Source: Protonemura montana (taxonomy: Eukaryota > Arthropoda > Insecta > Plecoptera > Nemouridae). From it: DNA of 64,000 bases. The notes beneath the pieces are model-generated. The model did not search any database, was not told where the DNA came from, and worked only from the letters and a program-made list of their open reading frames with translations. Where the stretch lies: NCBI GenBank assembly GCA_947568835.1, contig OX387602.1, positions 22,061,021 to 22,125,020 of the forward strand, in the 5' to 3' direction. The number at the start of each line of letters is the position of its first letter. The first letter of the stretch is position 1. A program made the translations under genes and the position numbers. Of this stretch, positions 10,561 through 25,200 are shown in pieces.

Positions 10561-13179
10561 ATGGATCCTGCGAAACTGAAAGTTGTGGAGTTGCGGGAGA
10601 GGTTGACGGCACGCGGATTGGATACTAAAGGCGTTAAAGCTGTTCTCGTTGAAAGATTGCGAGCTGCTCTTGAAGAAGAGACTGGCGAAGGTATTTATAC
10701 GCTCATTTACGCTTTACTTGCAAGTTCTTAACAAATTACAAAGGTGGATAGACCAATAAATAACCTAACCTTAACGCAATTCTCTGTGTAGGTAAATAGC
10801 ACCAATAACACCTATCTATTTATGTAACCTACCTACGTTTCCTCCATGTTAACGTTCTAACAATAATGCCTAATTCCTTGTTTATTACCTTAGAACAAGC
10901 CGATACTACCATTCTTGATACGTCCACTGAAGAGAATGAAGTTTCGATGGAGGAACCTGCAGTTCCAAGAGTAGAGGAGCTAGAAAGATCTGAATCTCCA
11001 GAACAGCCAGCTGTCTCCCCATCTCCTTCCCCAGAAGAGGTGTCGTTGGACCAGCCAGAGCCTTCGCCCCTAGTGGTGCCTACTCCGGAGCCATCTCCAG
11101 TGGTTTCTCCTGGCCCAGGCATTATTGAAGAGGAAGACTCGGTTCCCGAACCTGTTGCCGAACCACCTACAGTGGAAGTTAAGGTTGAGAAAGATGAGGA
11201 AATACAAGAAAAATCACTTGACCTGACCAGCTCTCCTGAGTACAAACCAGCAGCCATCAAGACAGAGGTCAAAGAAGAAGAGAATGAGTCCAAAGATGAA
11301 GAGACACTACTGCAAACTGATCAAGCAAAGGGTGATGCAGAGGTAAAGCTGGAGGGTGATGTGAAAGTAGAACAGCCAGAGGTGATAGAACTGAAAGATG
11401 AAGATGAAAAGATGGATACGAGCGGCGATGGACGTGGCGATCACCGAGAGCGCCACCGTGAGCGAGATGACAGGAAACGACGACGATCGCCTAGCCCAAG
11501 AAGACGGTGAGTGGGACAACAGATTCAGACCCTCTAGTGTGGATGACAATTAGCCATGCTTGTAACACTTAATGCCACTGCGTTGACATATTGTATGCCT
11601 CGAACCATAATTATTTTGCATACTTCTCATTATGCTAATAATTTTATTGTAATAAAAGATATTTTCTCACTTGATATTATCATACAGCTATTAGTCAATA
11701 TTTAACAACATTAACAAGCAAAATGCAATACTGGAAATTAAATGTGTCAAACTAATTTAATAATTAATAATTTAATAATAATAAATTAAAGTTACCTTAG
11801 TGTAATCAGATGTTATTAGAAGGAATAATAAAGTTTTGATCTTCTGGTTAGGAGCCCTGCTCGCAAGCCTGAGGATGAGCCGGAATTGGACGAGGCTGCT
11901 GAAGTTTTGAGCTGGTACGACTCTGACTTGAACCTGGTGATTGACAAGACAGGCTTCCTCTCCGCGACGCCTATGCATATCAACGGATTTGGCTATATCT
12001 GGGCCGGTGCTCGAGCCACGTTTGGCTTTGCTGATGGCAAGCTTGCATTCCAAACGAAGATCGAGGAAGACTTAGATGTCTCGCATCTTGGGAAGGAGTC
12101 CTGTCCCAATGTGCTGCGTGTCGGCTGGTCAGTTTCCAGCTCTTCTATGCAACTTGGTGAGTTTATGAATGCTTCTTAGTTTTAGGCACTTATCTTTTAA
12201 CCCCCCAGTTAGTTGCCAGCTTTGTGAGGTAGGTGGCTAAGCTTGGCCACAGCCAGAATCTATAAAGCAGAGGCGATGTATTGCAAAACGATCGCCATGC
12301 TGCCAGGGCAGACTGGGGGGCCCGGGAACAAAACAAAAATATCGTTCTCTTAAAGATGTCGAGCCGTGCCTCGTCGAAACGCCGAGACGTTAGACCCTTT
12401 TTAGGGCCGCAAACCTCTTCAACACAAAGCAAAACCGAAAATCATATCAACAATTGCTGTATTGTCAACTACTACCACACTTTGTAGTTCTAAGTACTGT
12501 TGTATGAATCCGCTAATGGTTATACAAATTGCAGGAGAGGAATCTCTGTCTTACGGCTATGGAGGATCTGCAAAAGCGTCCACTGACTGCAAGTTTAAGG
12601 ACTATGGAGTTCCCTTCAAGGTTGGCGATGTCATCACCTCTTACTTGGTAAGTATTATACCGTACCTATTACCTTGGTGTACTTATTAGAGTAATACCTT
12701 AATGAGTCTTACCGTGTTTTTGGCAAATAAACTGTACACAAATGGATGCGATCAAAGTGAGACCTCTAGGCCACACAGATGCGTTTTTAAATTTTTTATC
12801 TTAATTGAGTGGTAAAGTTACTTTCTACTACTTAAGACTTGCTTAAATTATTTACCATGTTCTTTGCAAATGCTTTCATGTGAGTCATCTTTTGCTTTCC
12901 AGGAGTGGACCGAAGAGGATACTGTGCTAAGCTTTGCAGTGAATGGCGAGACCCAAGGCGAAGCTTACCGAGTGCTTCGCGAAAAGCTGGATGGTCAGCC
13001 ACTCTTCCCGCATATACTTTCCAAGAACCAGCGATTTTCCGTAGACTTTGGCGCTCGTGAAGAGCCGTGGTTCCCTCTAGACGAAGGTTTTGTGTTTGTC
13101 GGCGCTGCGTCGGTGGAGAGCCGTGTGGCCGGCCCGCGCCGCCCTGAGAAGAAGGAGGATTGCGAGGTATGTAATTATC

Positions 13180-13212
<33 letters not shown>

Positions 13213-16200
13213 TTATCATTCACCATAACCTTTTCATTATAGAAAAGCCAGTGTTGTTGAGGAAAAATAACATAAGGGTCATTCCATGTGTAATCACTCA
13301 CCTCAAACTTTGACCGACCCAGATTTTGATGAAAATTGGTATACTTGTTAAGTTTGTTGACTTAGGGGCTATTTTTTTTTTTTTTTTTTTTTGGTCCAAC
13401 CGTTCGGATATTACAAGGGGGGGAAGTTGGGGTCATTTTGCCCCCCGCGCGTGTAGTGACCACCCTTTCTACGCAATATCTAGGGTTCTATGGGAGCTAC
13501 AGAGCTGGGAAAAAAATCATCTGAAAGGTAATTTCATACCCTACCTGAATATGGAAACAAAAATGACGATATGTTAATACGAATTTAATTGTGATTTTAC
13601 ACATCTGCATTTTCCAAAATGACCATATCGCTGATGAGTCATTTTTGATTTGCCTGATTTTTTTTCTATATGTACAGAACATACATATGATCATGTGTTC
13701 CAAAAATCAAGATGGGTGTTCTACTACTTTCCAAGAAAAAAAAATGTTTTCTGCAAATTCATTCATAATATAAATTAATATGAACTGAATTTAAGACAAC
13801 ATTCAAGAAAATGATCATTACTTACAATCATAGCTACTATGAAGTACAAATTTGCATATCTTAAGAGAGATGTAGTTTACCTTATTGAGGTACATATTTT
13901 ATAAGCCCTGCTGTTGCCCTGTTGGTGTCTGTAGCCGACAAAAAGTATGTTCGACCAGTTGCCGTGTTGGGGTCGGCCAGTGTTAAAACATCAGCAAAAG
14001 CTACAATTAGTTTGTCTTGTACACTGGGATAAAAATATGATGGAGCTGGTCCATGAGGGTGTAGAAAGTTGACTTGAAGTTCAAGAGACTGTGATGATTT
14101 TTCAAGAACACACGCTAGCCACCAGTCTTCGTTGTATGCTACAGTGATGAAACTGCCCACGTCTTTGAACTCAAACTCGGGTATTTCTGCTGCTGTTGCT
14201 TCCTCCTCTTCTTCTTCTTCTTCTTCTTCTCCTTCTTCATTTTTCTCAACAATCTTCACAATGTTGATTTCTTCAGAAAGAGAAAAGTGTTTCACATGTA
14301 AGGAAGTTAGCGATTTTGGGTAGAACGCATGAAAGCTTCTTGTGCCTACGATAGTTTTTAATTCTTTGAATCGTTCTTTAAGTTTGATGCCATTTGCTGT
14401 AATCTCTTCATTGGCTACAAACACAAAATTTACAGTCCACACATTTTCTGTTGCCCACCGGTAAAAGTCTATCGGCGTCATTATTTGGTCGGCATATGGT
14501 TTCTGTAAACTTGCCCGTGCTGCATTTCGTTTTACAGTCCCACCAACTCCATCGCATGGTCCTTTACCGTGGGATGTGGCAAAAAAATGCCACTCAGCAG
14601 TTAGTTCGAAGTCAACTTCATGATGGCACAAGTTGGAAAAATTCTTCTTATTCTTATATTGGGCTGCCGCTCCATCAGAAAAGTAAATTAAATGGGATAC
14701 ATCCGAAATGTTTTGTTTCAGGTGTCTTATCAGGTGCTTTTGGAAAGTGTGCACAGTAACGGTGTCATGAGTTAGCGAGTCAGAAATGACAACGTAACTT
14801 AAATGTTGTATGTCTCGATCTTCAGGCTTAAAGTAACACACAAATGGGTGAAGGGTGCATTGGCTGTTATTCCAATGGTAACCTTGTGCAGCATCCTGGA
14901 GCACAAAAGAATAATTCTCAGCGAAGTCGCCCACTACTAAAACTTCCCCTGGTTTAAGGTTGGCTTTCTTCTCCTGCATGAATGCCGCTTGCTGCCGTGC
15001 AATAAAATCATGATTTCTTAATAAAATGCATTTTTCAATAAAACAGTCAACAAACTCATCTGTAGGTTTCGTAATTGTCTCTAGGGTACATCTGTCTGTT
15101 GACAGCCACTGTTTATAAGTCACAGAGTCTATGAAATTTTCACTGAATGAGATTTCTAGCCATTCACGAAGTTCATCGGTTCCCGGACAATTGCCACACT
15201 TTCCTACAAAGCAGTTGAGAAGCGGGGGGTTGCACATGAGGCTGGCAAGGCAGTGTTGGTATGATTTGATGGTACCGTCTGAAAGCAAAGGCAGCTTTGC
15301 TCCCAAAGCCATCAACTTAACGTTTTGGTGTATCGTACAGACACAGACAGAATGTGTCCCAGCTGCTCCTGCCAGAACACAATGTTTGGGTCTGAGCTCT
15401 GCAAACTTCGAGAATCCAACCTTGATGTCAGGATATTTATCTTTGAAGCTGCGATACACTTCACTTAAGTTGCTTAACACTAGTCTCTTCTGGCGGTGAA
15501 CTCGATTGTCACCCACTTTAACCGAGACAAAATCTTTTTTACCCGGCATGACACGGCTTACATCATCATTTTCATAAAACTCTTCAATCAGTTGAATGCA
15601 ATCAGGGGAAAGAGTTTTTCCTGCTTTTTGATTTGCAGATGGCAGTATCCCTTGGGCCTTTACTAGTTGTTTGGTTTTACGTACCAAATGGTTAGATGCA
15701 TTGAACTCTTGCATTATTCTCTTAATGCTCCAACTTTTTGGAAGCACAGATAAAATTGTTATTTTCTCGCTTCTGGTACTCGTCTTAAACTTTTCTTTCA
15801 GTTGTGCTATTATCTCTGACCCATCACGGATGCTGTCCTTGCACTCCTCTGAAGATGTCAAATCTTCTTTGCTGATTTCTTCATTACTGGGAGATACTAG
15901 TTCCAATCTCTTCTTTACACCTTGTGTTATTTCGCTGAACTTTCTTTTCGAATAAAACATAGATTTACCCTTTAGTTTGGTGGTATTAATAGGTGACACA
16001 CCAAATGCAGCTAAAGACTGATTCACGGCATCTGCTTCACAGGGTATGTCCACGAAAGGTAGGTCAAGTTCAGTGGATTTAGTTGGCGTTAGAACAGAAA
16101 CGGTTGTTAGTTCCTTCAGCCTGAGCGAGAGCAGCTTACGGCAAGTTGAGCATAATTTCTTTCCAGGGATGAGGTCGGCAATCTCCAAGTATTTCGTCCT

Positions 16201-19200
16201 GGATGCTGCATTAATTTCTCTTAACCCATTAACTTTCACTATTCCACAGTGAGCCTGAAACGGATCGCAGCATAACTTGTGGTGACAGCTATACAGACGA
16301 AGGAATTTCTTTTCATGTAAATGACACACGGTCTTCACATTATCACACTTAGTACGCAGAGCTAATGATAACTGCTGGTCACTATTGAAACTTTCAATGC
16401 TTTTAATCGCTAGATCTTCGATGGGTCCACATTCTTCTTCAAAGAACAGTCCAATTGAGCACATTATGAATCTCTAAATAAAAGGTGCTTGAGAGCAAAT
16501 TAGCTTCTATCCTCATCAACATGAGGCCAGAGACTGATTGCTTTAGTCCAGACAAGAAATTACCAAACTTTTTACTTGTAACCTGTTACAACTTGATCCA
16601 TGATTCAGGAGCATGACAAACAATCTATAGTTGTATTCTAGGGAATACCATTTTAAGATTCTTGTAGATGCAAGTCCAGACAAGAAATGAACAAACTTTT
16701 GACTTCTATGAACTGTTTCAACTTGATCCATGATTTACAGGAATATGGCAAACAATCGATTTGTATTGTAGAGAATAACATTTCAAGAACATGCAACTGT
16801 GCAAACAAAAATCAACTTTAATATAAAATATATGCCAGTGCTCTGATCACAATAATTGTGATCAAAATGCTGTTCTACTGGCAAAAAGGCACTTTTTTAT
16901 AGAAAAAATTTTTTTTCTTGGAAAGTGGTAAAACACCCATCTTGATTTTTGGAACACATGATCATATGTATGTTCTGTATATATAGAAAAAAAATCAGGC
17001 AAATCAAAAATGACTCATCAGCGATATGGTCATTTTGGAAAATGCAGATGTGTAAAATCACAATTAAATTCGTATTAACATATCGTCATTTTTGTTTCCA
17101 TATTCAGGTAGGGTATGAAATTACCTTTCAGATGATTTTTTTCCCAGCTCTGTAGCTCCCATAGAACCCTAGATATTGCGTAGAAAGGGTGGTCACTACA
17201 CGCCCGGGGGGCAAAATGACCCCAACTTCCCCCCCTTGTAATATCCGAACGGTTGGACCAAAAAAAAAAAAAAAAAAAAATAGCCCCTAAGTCAACAAAC
17301 TTAACAAGTATACCAATTTTCATCAAAATCTGGGTCGGTCAAAGTGAAATTTAATTAAAAGTGAGTGATTACACATGGAATGACCCATAAGCATAATAAT
17401 TTAGGAATAATAATGAGGAGAATGCAGTAAAAAAAGTAGTAATCATTGATACCAGAGAGGCAACTCGTGTGATTCATGCTGCCTGCATGGGCATTCTGTC
17501 GTGTATGTGCAAGCCCAAGCTTCGACACGTCTAACTGCAACTTTCAGATGGTTATGATGTGCGGCCTACCGGGAGCGGGCAAGACCACCTGGGTGAACCA
17601 GTACGTCATAGGTGTGCCAGAGAAAAGGTTCAACGTCCTGGGAACCAACACGCTCATCGACAAGATGCGGGTGGAGGGTCTACCTCGCAAAGGGAACTAC
17701 GAGGGTCGCTGGGAGCAGCTCATCGAGAAGTGCACCCGCTGCTTGCTCAAACTGATGGAGGTGGCCGCAGGCAGGCGTAGAAACTACATCCTGGACCAGG
17801 TAGGACCGACGACCAATTTCCGCTTCTTAGAGGCTGATTTAGAAATGGGAGTGGGTTTCGATGGGAGGTTAGGATTGGCTAGAGAACCTACTGAGATGTA
17901 GATGTAATATCTGGCCCAGATAATAGCTAGAATAGTTCCTAGCGTGGCCGTTTCGGAAAAACTTGTTAGTCAGTTTCTCCGTTGGTTTAACCTGTGGATG
18001 GTGTTGCCTATGGCTGGAATATCCATTTTGGATTGGTAAGTTAGTTCTGGGTAAGTGTTGGTTGGATTAATTGTCAATCTGCTTTAACGAGTTTTCAGGC
18101 TGTTGATCGTTGTAGGGTAAGTTTATTAATGTTGCGCTCAATTGTGAACAGGTTTTGTTTGTGCAGAAATGAGGTACTGTAAAATTCTTTTTTCTAAAGT
18201 ACGTCGGATACAAATGCGTTCTTCAAGAGTAAGGTATTGTTTATGCTAAGTGTCACTCATTAGGCTTGGCTTTGAAGGACCGAGAGAGAAACGAGACTGA
18301 TGAAATTAATTGCTCTATCTACAAGTATGAAAGTGCATTTTGAGAGGAGATTGAGCTTGGAGTCCAGCTGGCCCAAAGTTACTCCTTAATTGCTGCAAGT
18401 GCAGTCGTATATTTACTGACTGCTAGACTATATCTACTTCTCTAAAAGCTACCAAATTGAAGAGATTGTTCAAAACTTTTAATATGGTTGTGAAATTGAT
18501 GGTTTCTAGCTGTTTAAGATTTCAAAAGTGATATGGATATCAGAATAGAGCTTAGGGAGGATAGTTCGTTTGTTTTGCGCCAGACAGGGCTGGCACTTGC
18601 TGCTGTAAAACATGTAATAACATTTCTTTCCGAGACAGGGAGCGCTCCAATTATACCAGGTGAGTCCTGTAGGGCAGGGATGGGACAGAACGTACTAAAA
18701 CTGATGTGTTAAGCATTATCATTCCAGAGACGGTAGATGAAGGCACTGGAAGGCCTGGAAAATAACCTCGTGGGGATGAGGAGGAGGCATGGAATGATAA
18801 TTGATCAACTTAACGTTTATGCCCGAACGCAGACCAATGTGTACCCGTCGGCTCAGAGACGCAAAATGCGAGGGTTTGAGGGGTTCGTGCGCCGCGCGAT
18901 AGTTATTGTGCCGACTGACGAGGAATTCAAGAGCCGCGTGGCCAAACGCGAGGCGCTCGAGGGGAAAGACGTACCGGATGCAGCTGTGCTAGAGATGAAA
19001 GGTAATTATCGTCGCGGGATACGTAGTTACCACTCGAATCTGCCCCGCGGTACCGCCGGTTGTCCAGTTGCCTTGTCAAAGAGGTGGGGCCCTGTCGTGC
19101 CCGCGGTCGCGGTCTTGGGAACGACGGGGTCAGAGTCAAGCGGCGGAACTCGGGCATAGGTTTGTTGTATTCTTTTCTGTCGATCCTTTCTAGCGAAACT

Positions 19201-22200
19201 TCTAGTCCCTCCCAACGCCCATTTCCCCTGAATCTGCACTCCGAAGTTGATTTTACCGTGTTTGTTTTGTTTATAGTTTACTTAACCCTTGTTCACAACT
19301 CTCCTTACCTTGTTTACTTCTCAATCCTTTTTTGTTCCTCCGGGAATCTAACTCTGGCATCTTTCTCCGAGCTTTGTTGCTAAACGCTTCAGAAGAATTA
19401 CAAGTTATCATTCACAGCCCAAAGAAAGTATTTACTCTGCAACCTTGGGAAAATCTTCGGCATCTTCGGCATCTTCGGAAAATCTTCGGGACTCATTTTC
19501 ACACTTTTAAAGTAACGTTCAAGGCTTACTTTTATAAGAGTTTGCTACACACCAACAAAGCCATATGTACAATATTTTGTACAATATTTTCTTAATATCA
19601 TTAGAAAACACATACATGTTCTGGTGACAGTAAGTTTCTTTAAATAAAGGAGAACAATATTTGTTCACTGAATTAGAACATTTCTCAATAGAGTAGTCTT
19701 TTAGACTTGTGGGAACATTTCTCTTGTTAAAGTGTTCGTTAAGTTAAGTTTCTGAAAGTTTTCATGGAGTGATCAAGTTACTGTCAGATTCGTCAAATTC
19801 CTCTGCTGCTTAGCCGTGTCATTTTGACTTTTAGTAACTGGACCTCACCAAAGAACGAAGCACATGTAATGATTGCGATATTTTTTCAACCATATCAATT
19901 CAATTTATAGGTTTTTATTCATTGACAAGTCTTAGAACTAGGAACCAGGAACTAAGGACTTGAACCATTCAGCTAGTTAAATAAATAAATACAGATTTAA
20001 AAAAAATAAAAAAACGCCAATCGCTGTTAAACGCCAAACGGTTTGACGTGGCGGACACTCTGGTTCTCGTGAGATCACCGAAGTATAGCAACACTGGGCT
20101 CAGTTAGGTATTGGGTGGGTAAACATTGTACACATGACCAGTTCTGTTCGAGAGAGAGGTTGGAGGGATGAAAGTAAATGCAGCAACTTCATTGCTTCGC
20201 TTGCGGCTACTGAGCACGGCGTGTGGTGCCAGAGTGATTCCCGTGCAATCATTGACGGCAGCAAACCGTTAAGCTTTCCACATGATTACAGCCAACTTCG
20301 CGCTACCCGAGGAGGGTGACGTGTTCTCCGAGGTGACATTCGTCGAGTTGGAGCGCAAAGAGTCGCAGGTGCTAGTCGAACAGTACAACAAGGAAGGCCG
20401 CACAGCAGGCTACGGCGGCCAGAACAAGCGGCCGCGCCACGACAGCCGCGAGAGTCGTGATCGATCGTCTGGGTCGCACAGTCGTGGAAACCGGACCAGG
20501 GGTGAGTGGCAGGATGGACATGGGTGTTGTTGCTGTAGGGTTAACTTTTGAGTCCTTTAATTTTTTTTCTGTCCTTATGATACCCAGCAGAATTGGTGTA
20601 CTTTAACTGCCAACCTTACAAACTCCCAGCTGGTTTATTTTGTAAGATTTTACCATTTATTATCAATAGAATTTTTTTTGCTTGATGTCTTTTAGTCTGC
20701 CATCTGTTCTTAACCAATATGCGGTTTTTACCAGGCGGACCTGATCTCAGAAATCAACGTTCGGGGGGTGGTGGTTGGCAGCCACGTGGAGGCGGTGGAG
20801 GCGGGGGTGGCTGGCGCGACCGCAACGATGGCTTCCGACGTGGAGGCGGCAACGACCGCGGAAGTTGGCGTGGGAATCCTCGCGGTGGCAGCCGAGGAAA
20901 CGACAGCCGATCGGGTGGTGGTGGTGGCGGCTATGATCGCAACCGATCTAATTCGAACAACCGCAACCAAAACTCGGGTGGCGGGAACAAGGTATGCCAT
21001 TTCTGTTTTGTTTGTACATTTCTTTTAATTACAAATTACAATAAAAAAAAAGGACGAAAAGTATAAATAGAATTTTTGTCCTTGAGATTCTTCAATTGGT
21101 TGTGTGTGAACCCACTTCGTTTGTTTGTAATTCGCTGTCTTAGCAGGCACTATTAGACTAGTTAAATTCAGCACATGGCCTTTTAACAACCTATCTAAAC
21201 TAATGTCCCTTTTATTAAAAAAAAATAACATTTTTCTGTCCTAGTTTAGGGGTCATTCCATGTGTAATCACTCACTTTTAATTAAATTTCACTTTGACCG
21301 ACCCAGATTTTGATGAAAATTGGTATACTTGTTAAGTTTGTTGACTTAGGGGCTATTTTTTTTTTTTTTTTTTTTTGGTCCAACCGTTCGGATATTACAA
21401 GGGGGGGAAGTTGGGGTCATTTTGCCCCCCGGGCGTGTAGTGACCACCCTTTCTACGCAATATCTAGGGTTCTATGGGAGCTACAGAGCTGGGAAAAAAA
21501 TCATCTGAAAGGTAATTTCATACCCTACCTGAATATGGAAACAAAAATGACGATATGTTAATACGAATTTAATTGTGATTTTACACATCTGCATTTTCCA
21601 AAATGACCATATCGCTGATGAGTCATTTTTGATTTGCCTGATTTTTTTTCTATATATACAGAACATACATATGATCATGTGTTCCAAAAATCAAGATGGG
21701 TGTTTTACCACTTTCCAAGAAAAAAAATTTTTTCTATAAAAAAGTGCCTTTTTGCCAGTAGAACAGCATTTTGATCACAATTATTGTGATCAGAGCACTG
21801 GCATATATTTTATATTAAAGTTGATTTTTGTTTGCACAGTTGCATGTTCTTGAAATGTTATTCTCTACAATACAAATCGATTGTTTGCCATATTCCTGTA
21901 AATCATGGATCAAGTTGAAACAGTTCATAGAAGTCAAAAGTTTGTTCATTTCTTGTCTGGACTTGCATCTACAAGAATCTTAAAATGGTATTCCCTAGAA
22001 TACAACTATAGATTGTTTGTCATGCTCCTGAATCATGGATCAAGTTGTAACAGGTTACAAGTAAAAAGTTTGGTAATTTCTTGTCTGGACTAAAGCAATC
22101 AGTCTCTGGCCTCATGTTGATGAGGATAGAAGCTAATTTGCTCTCAAGCACCTTTTATTTAGAGATTCATAATGTGCTCAATTGGACTGTTCTTTGAAGA

Positions 22201-25200
22201 AGAATGTGGACCCATCGAAGATCTAGCGATTAAAAGCATTGAAAGTTTCAATAGTGACCAGCAGTTATCATTAGCTCTGCGTACTAAGTGTGATAATGTG
22301 AAGACCGTGTGTCATTTACATGAAAAGAAATTCCTTCGTCTGTATAGCTGTCACCACAAGTTATGCTGCGATCCGTTTCAGGCTCACTGTGGAATAGTGA
22401 AAGTTAATGGGTTAAGAGAAATTAATGCAGCATCCAGGACGAAATACTTGGAGATTGCCGACCTCATCCCTGGAAAGAAATTATGCTCAACTTGCCGTAA
22501 GCTGCTCTCGCTCAGGCTGAAGGAACTAACAACCGTTTCTGTTCTAACGCCAACTAAATCCACTGAACTTGACCTACCTTTCGTGGACATACCCTGTGAA
22601 GCAGATGCCGTGAATCAGTCTTTAGCTGCATTTGGTGTGTCACCTATTAATACCACCAAACTAAAGGGTAAATCTATGTTTTATTCGAAAAGAAAGTTCA
22701 GCGAAATAACACAAGGTGTAAAGAAGAGATTGGAACTAGTATCTCCCAGTAATGAAGAAATCAGCAAAGAAGATTTGACATCTTCAGAGGAGTGCAAGGA
22801 CAGCATCCGTGATGGGTCAGAGATAATAGCACAACTGAAAGAAAAGTTTAAGACGAGTACCAGAAGCGAGAAAATAACAATTTTATCTGTGCTTCCAAAA
22901 AGTTGGAGCATTAAGAGAATAATGCAAGAGTTCAATGCATCTAACCATTTGGTACGTAAAACCAAACAACTAGTAAAGGCCCAAGGGATACTGCCATCTG
23001 CAAATCAAAAAGCAGGAAAAACTCTTTCCCCTGATTGCATTCAACTGATTGAAGAGTTTTATGAAAATGATGATGTAAGCCGTGTCATGCCGGGTAAAAA
23101 AGATTTTGTCTCGGTTAAAGTGGGTGACAATCGAGTTCACCGCCAGAAGAGACTAGTGTTAAGCAACTTAAGTGAAGTGTATCGCAGCTTCAAAGATAAA
23201 TATCCTGACATCAAGGTTGGATTCTCGAAGTTTGCAGAGCTCAGACCCAAACATTGTGTTCTGGCAGGAGCAGCTGGGACACATTCTGTCTGTGTCTGTA
23301 CGATACACCAAAACGTTAAGTTGATGGCTTTGGGAGCAAAGCTGCCTTTGCTTTCAGACGGTACCATCAAATCATACCAACACTGCCTTGCCAGCCTCAT
23401 GTGCAACCCCCCGCTTCTCAACTGCTTTGTAGGAAAGTGTGGCAATTGTCCGGGAACCGATGAACTTCGTGAATGGCTAGAAATCTCATTCAGTGAAAAT
23501 TTCATAGACTCTGTGACTTATAAACAGTGGCTGTCAACAGACAGATGTACCCTAGAGACAATTACGAAACCTACAGATGAGTTTGTTGACTGTTTTATTG
23601 AAAAATGCATTTTATTAAGAAATCATGATTTTATTGCACGGCAGCAAGCGGCATTCATGCAGGAGAAGAAAGCCAACCTTAAACCAGGGGAAGTTTTAGT
23701 AGTGGGCGACTTCGCTGAGAATTATTCTTTTGTGCTCCAGGATGCTGCACAAGGTTACCATTGGAATAACAGCCAATGCACCCTTCACCCATTTGTGTGT
23801 TACTTTAAGCCTGAAGATCGAGACATACAACATTTAAGTTACGTTGTCATTTCTGACTCGCTAACTCATGACACCGTTACTGTGCACACTTTCCAAAAGC
23901 ACCTGATAAGACACCTGAAACAAAACATTTCGGATGTATCCCATTTAATTTACTTTTCTGATGGAGCGGCAGCCCAATATAAGAATAAGAAGAATTTTTC
24001 CAACTTGTGCCATCATGAAGTTGACTTCGAACTAACTGCTGAGTGGCATTTTTTTGCCACATCCCACGGTAAAGGACCATGCGATGGAGTTGGTGGGACT
24101 GTAAAACGAAATGCAGCACGGGCAAGTTTACAGAAACCATATGCCGACCAAATAATGACGCCGATAGACTTTTACCGGTGGGCAACAGAAAATGTGTGGA
24201 CTGTAAATTTTGTGTTTGTAGCCAATGAAGAGATTACAGCAAATGGCATCAAACTTAAAGAACGATTCAAAGAATTAAAAACTATCGTAGGCACAAGAAG
24301 CTTTCATGCGTTCTACCCAAAATCGCTAACTTCCTTACATGTGAAACACTTTTCTCTTTCTGAAGAAATCAACATTGTGAAGATTGTTGAGAAAAATGAA
24401 GAAGGAGAAGAAGAAGAAGAAGAAGAAGAGGAGGAAGCAACAGCAGCAGAAATACCCGAGTTTGAGTTCAAAGACGTGGGCAGTTTCATCACTGTAGCAT
24501 ACAACGAAGACTGGTGGCTAGCGTGTGTTCTTGAAAAATCATCACAGTCTCTTGAACTTCAAGTCAACTTTCTACACCCTCATGGACCAGCTCCATCATA
24601 TTTTTATCCCAGTGTACAAGACAAACTAATTGTAGCTTTTGCTGATGTTTTAACACTGGCCGACCCCAACACGGCAACTGGTCGAACATACTTTTTGTCG
24701 GCTACAGACACCAACAGGGCAACAGCAGGGCTTATAAAATATGTACCTCAATAAGGTAAACTACATCTCTCTTAAGATATGCAAATTTGTACTTCATAGT
24801 AGCTATGATTGTAAGTAATGATCATTTTCTTGAATGTTGTCTTAAATTCAGTTCATATTAATTTATATTATGAATGAATTTGCAGAAAACATTTTTTTTT
24901 CTTGGAAAGTAGTAGAACACCCATCTTGATTTTTGGAACACATGATCATATGTATGTTCTGTACATATAGAAAAAAAATCAGGCAAATCAAAAATGACTC
25001 ATCAGCGATATGGTCATTTTGGAAAATGCAGATGTGTAAAATCACAATTAAATTCGTATTAACATATCGTCATTTTTGTTTCCATATTCAGGTAGGGTAT
25101 GAAATTACCTTTCAGATGATTTTTTTCCCAGCTCTGTAGCTCCCATAGAACCCTAGATATTGCGTAGAAAGGGTGGTCACTACACGCGCGGGGGGCAAAA

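Larger units (their letters stand above)
13276..17386 (-). mobile_element. Complete 4111-bp DNA transposon, copy 1 (Sola-like, tentative)
   Basis: The element begins GGGTCATTCCATGTGTAATC and ends with its reverse complement. Long terminal inverted repeats of about 470 bp lie at 13276-13745 and 16908-17386. The target-site duplication is ATAA (13272-13275 and 17387-17390). It sits in hnRNPUL intron 5 with its transposase on the minus strand. The same intron of the neighbouring chimera lacks the element and gives the empty site. The 4-bp TSD and the DD(D/E)-like transposase fit the Sola superfamily, but that name is from memory of family traits and was not searched. Size and ends equal copy 2 at 21250-25360. 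Confidence 0.95.

Noticed and set aside
10829-11293. 154-aa minus-strand reading frame
   Set aside because: It is the antisense shadow of the acidic, Ser/Pro-rich hnRNPUL exon 2.
13882-16464. Host gene inside an hnRNPUL intron
   Set aside because: It lies between 470-bp terminal inverted repeats with a 4-bp TSD and recurs intact at 22172-24754, so it is the transposase of a mobile element.
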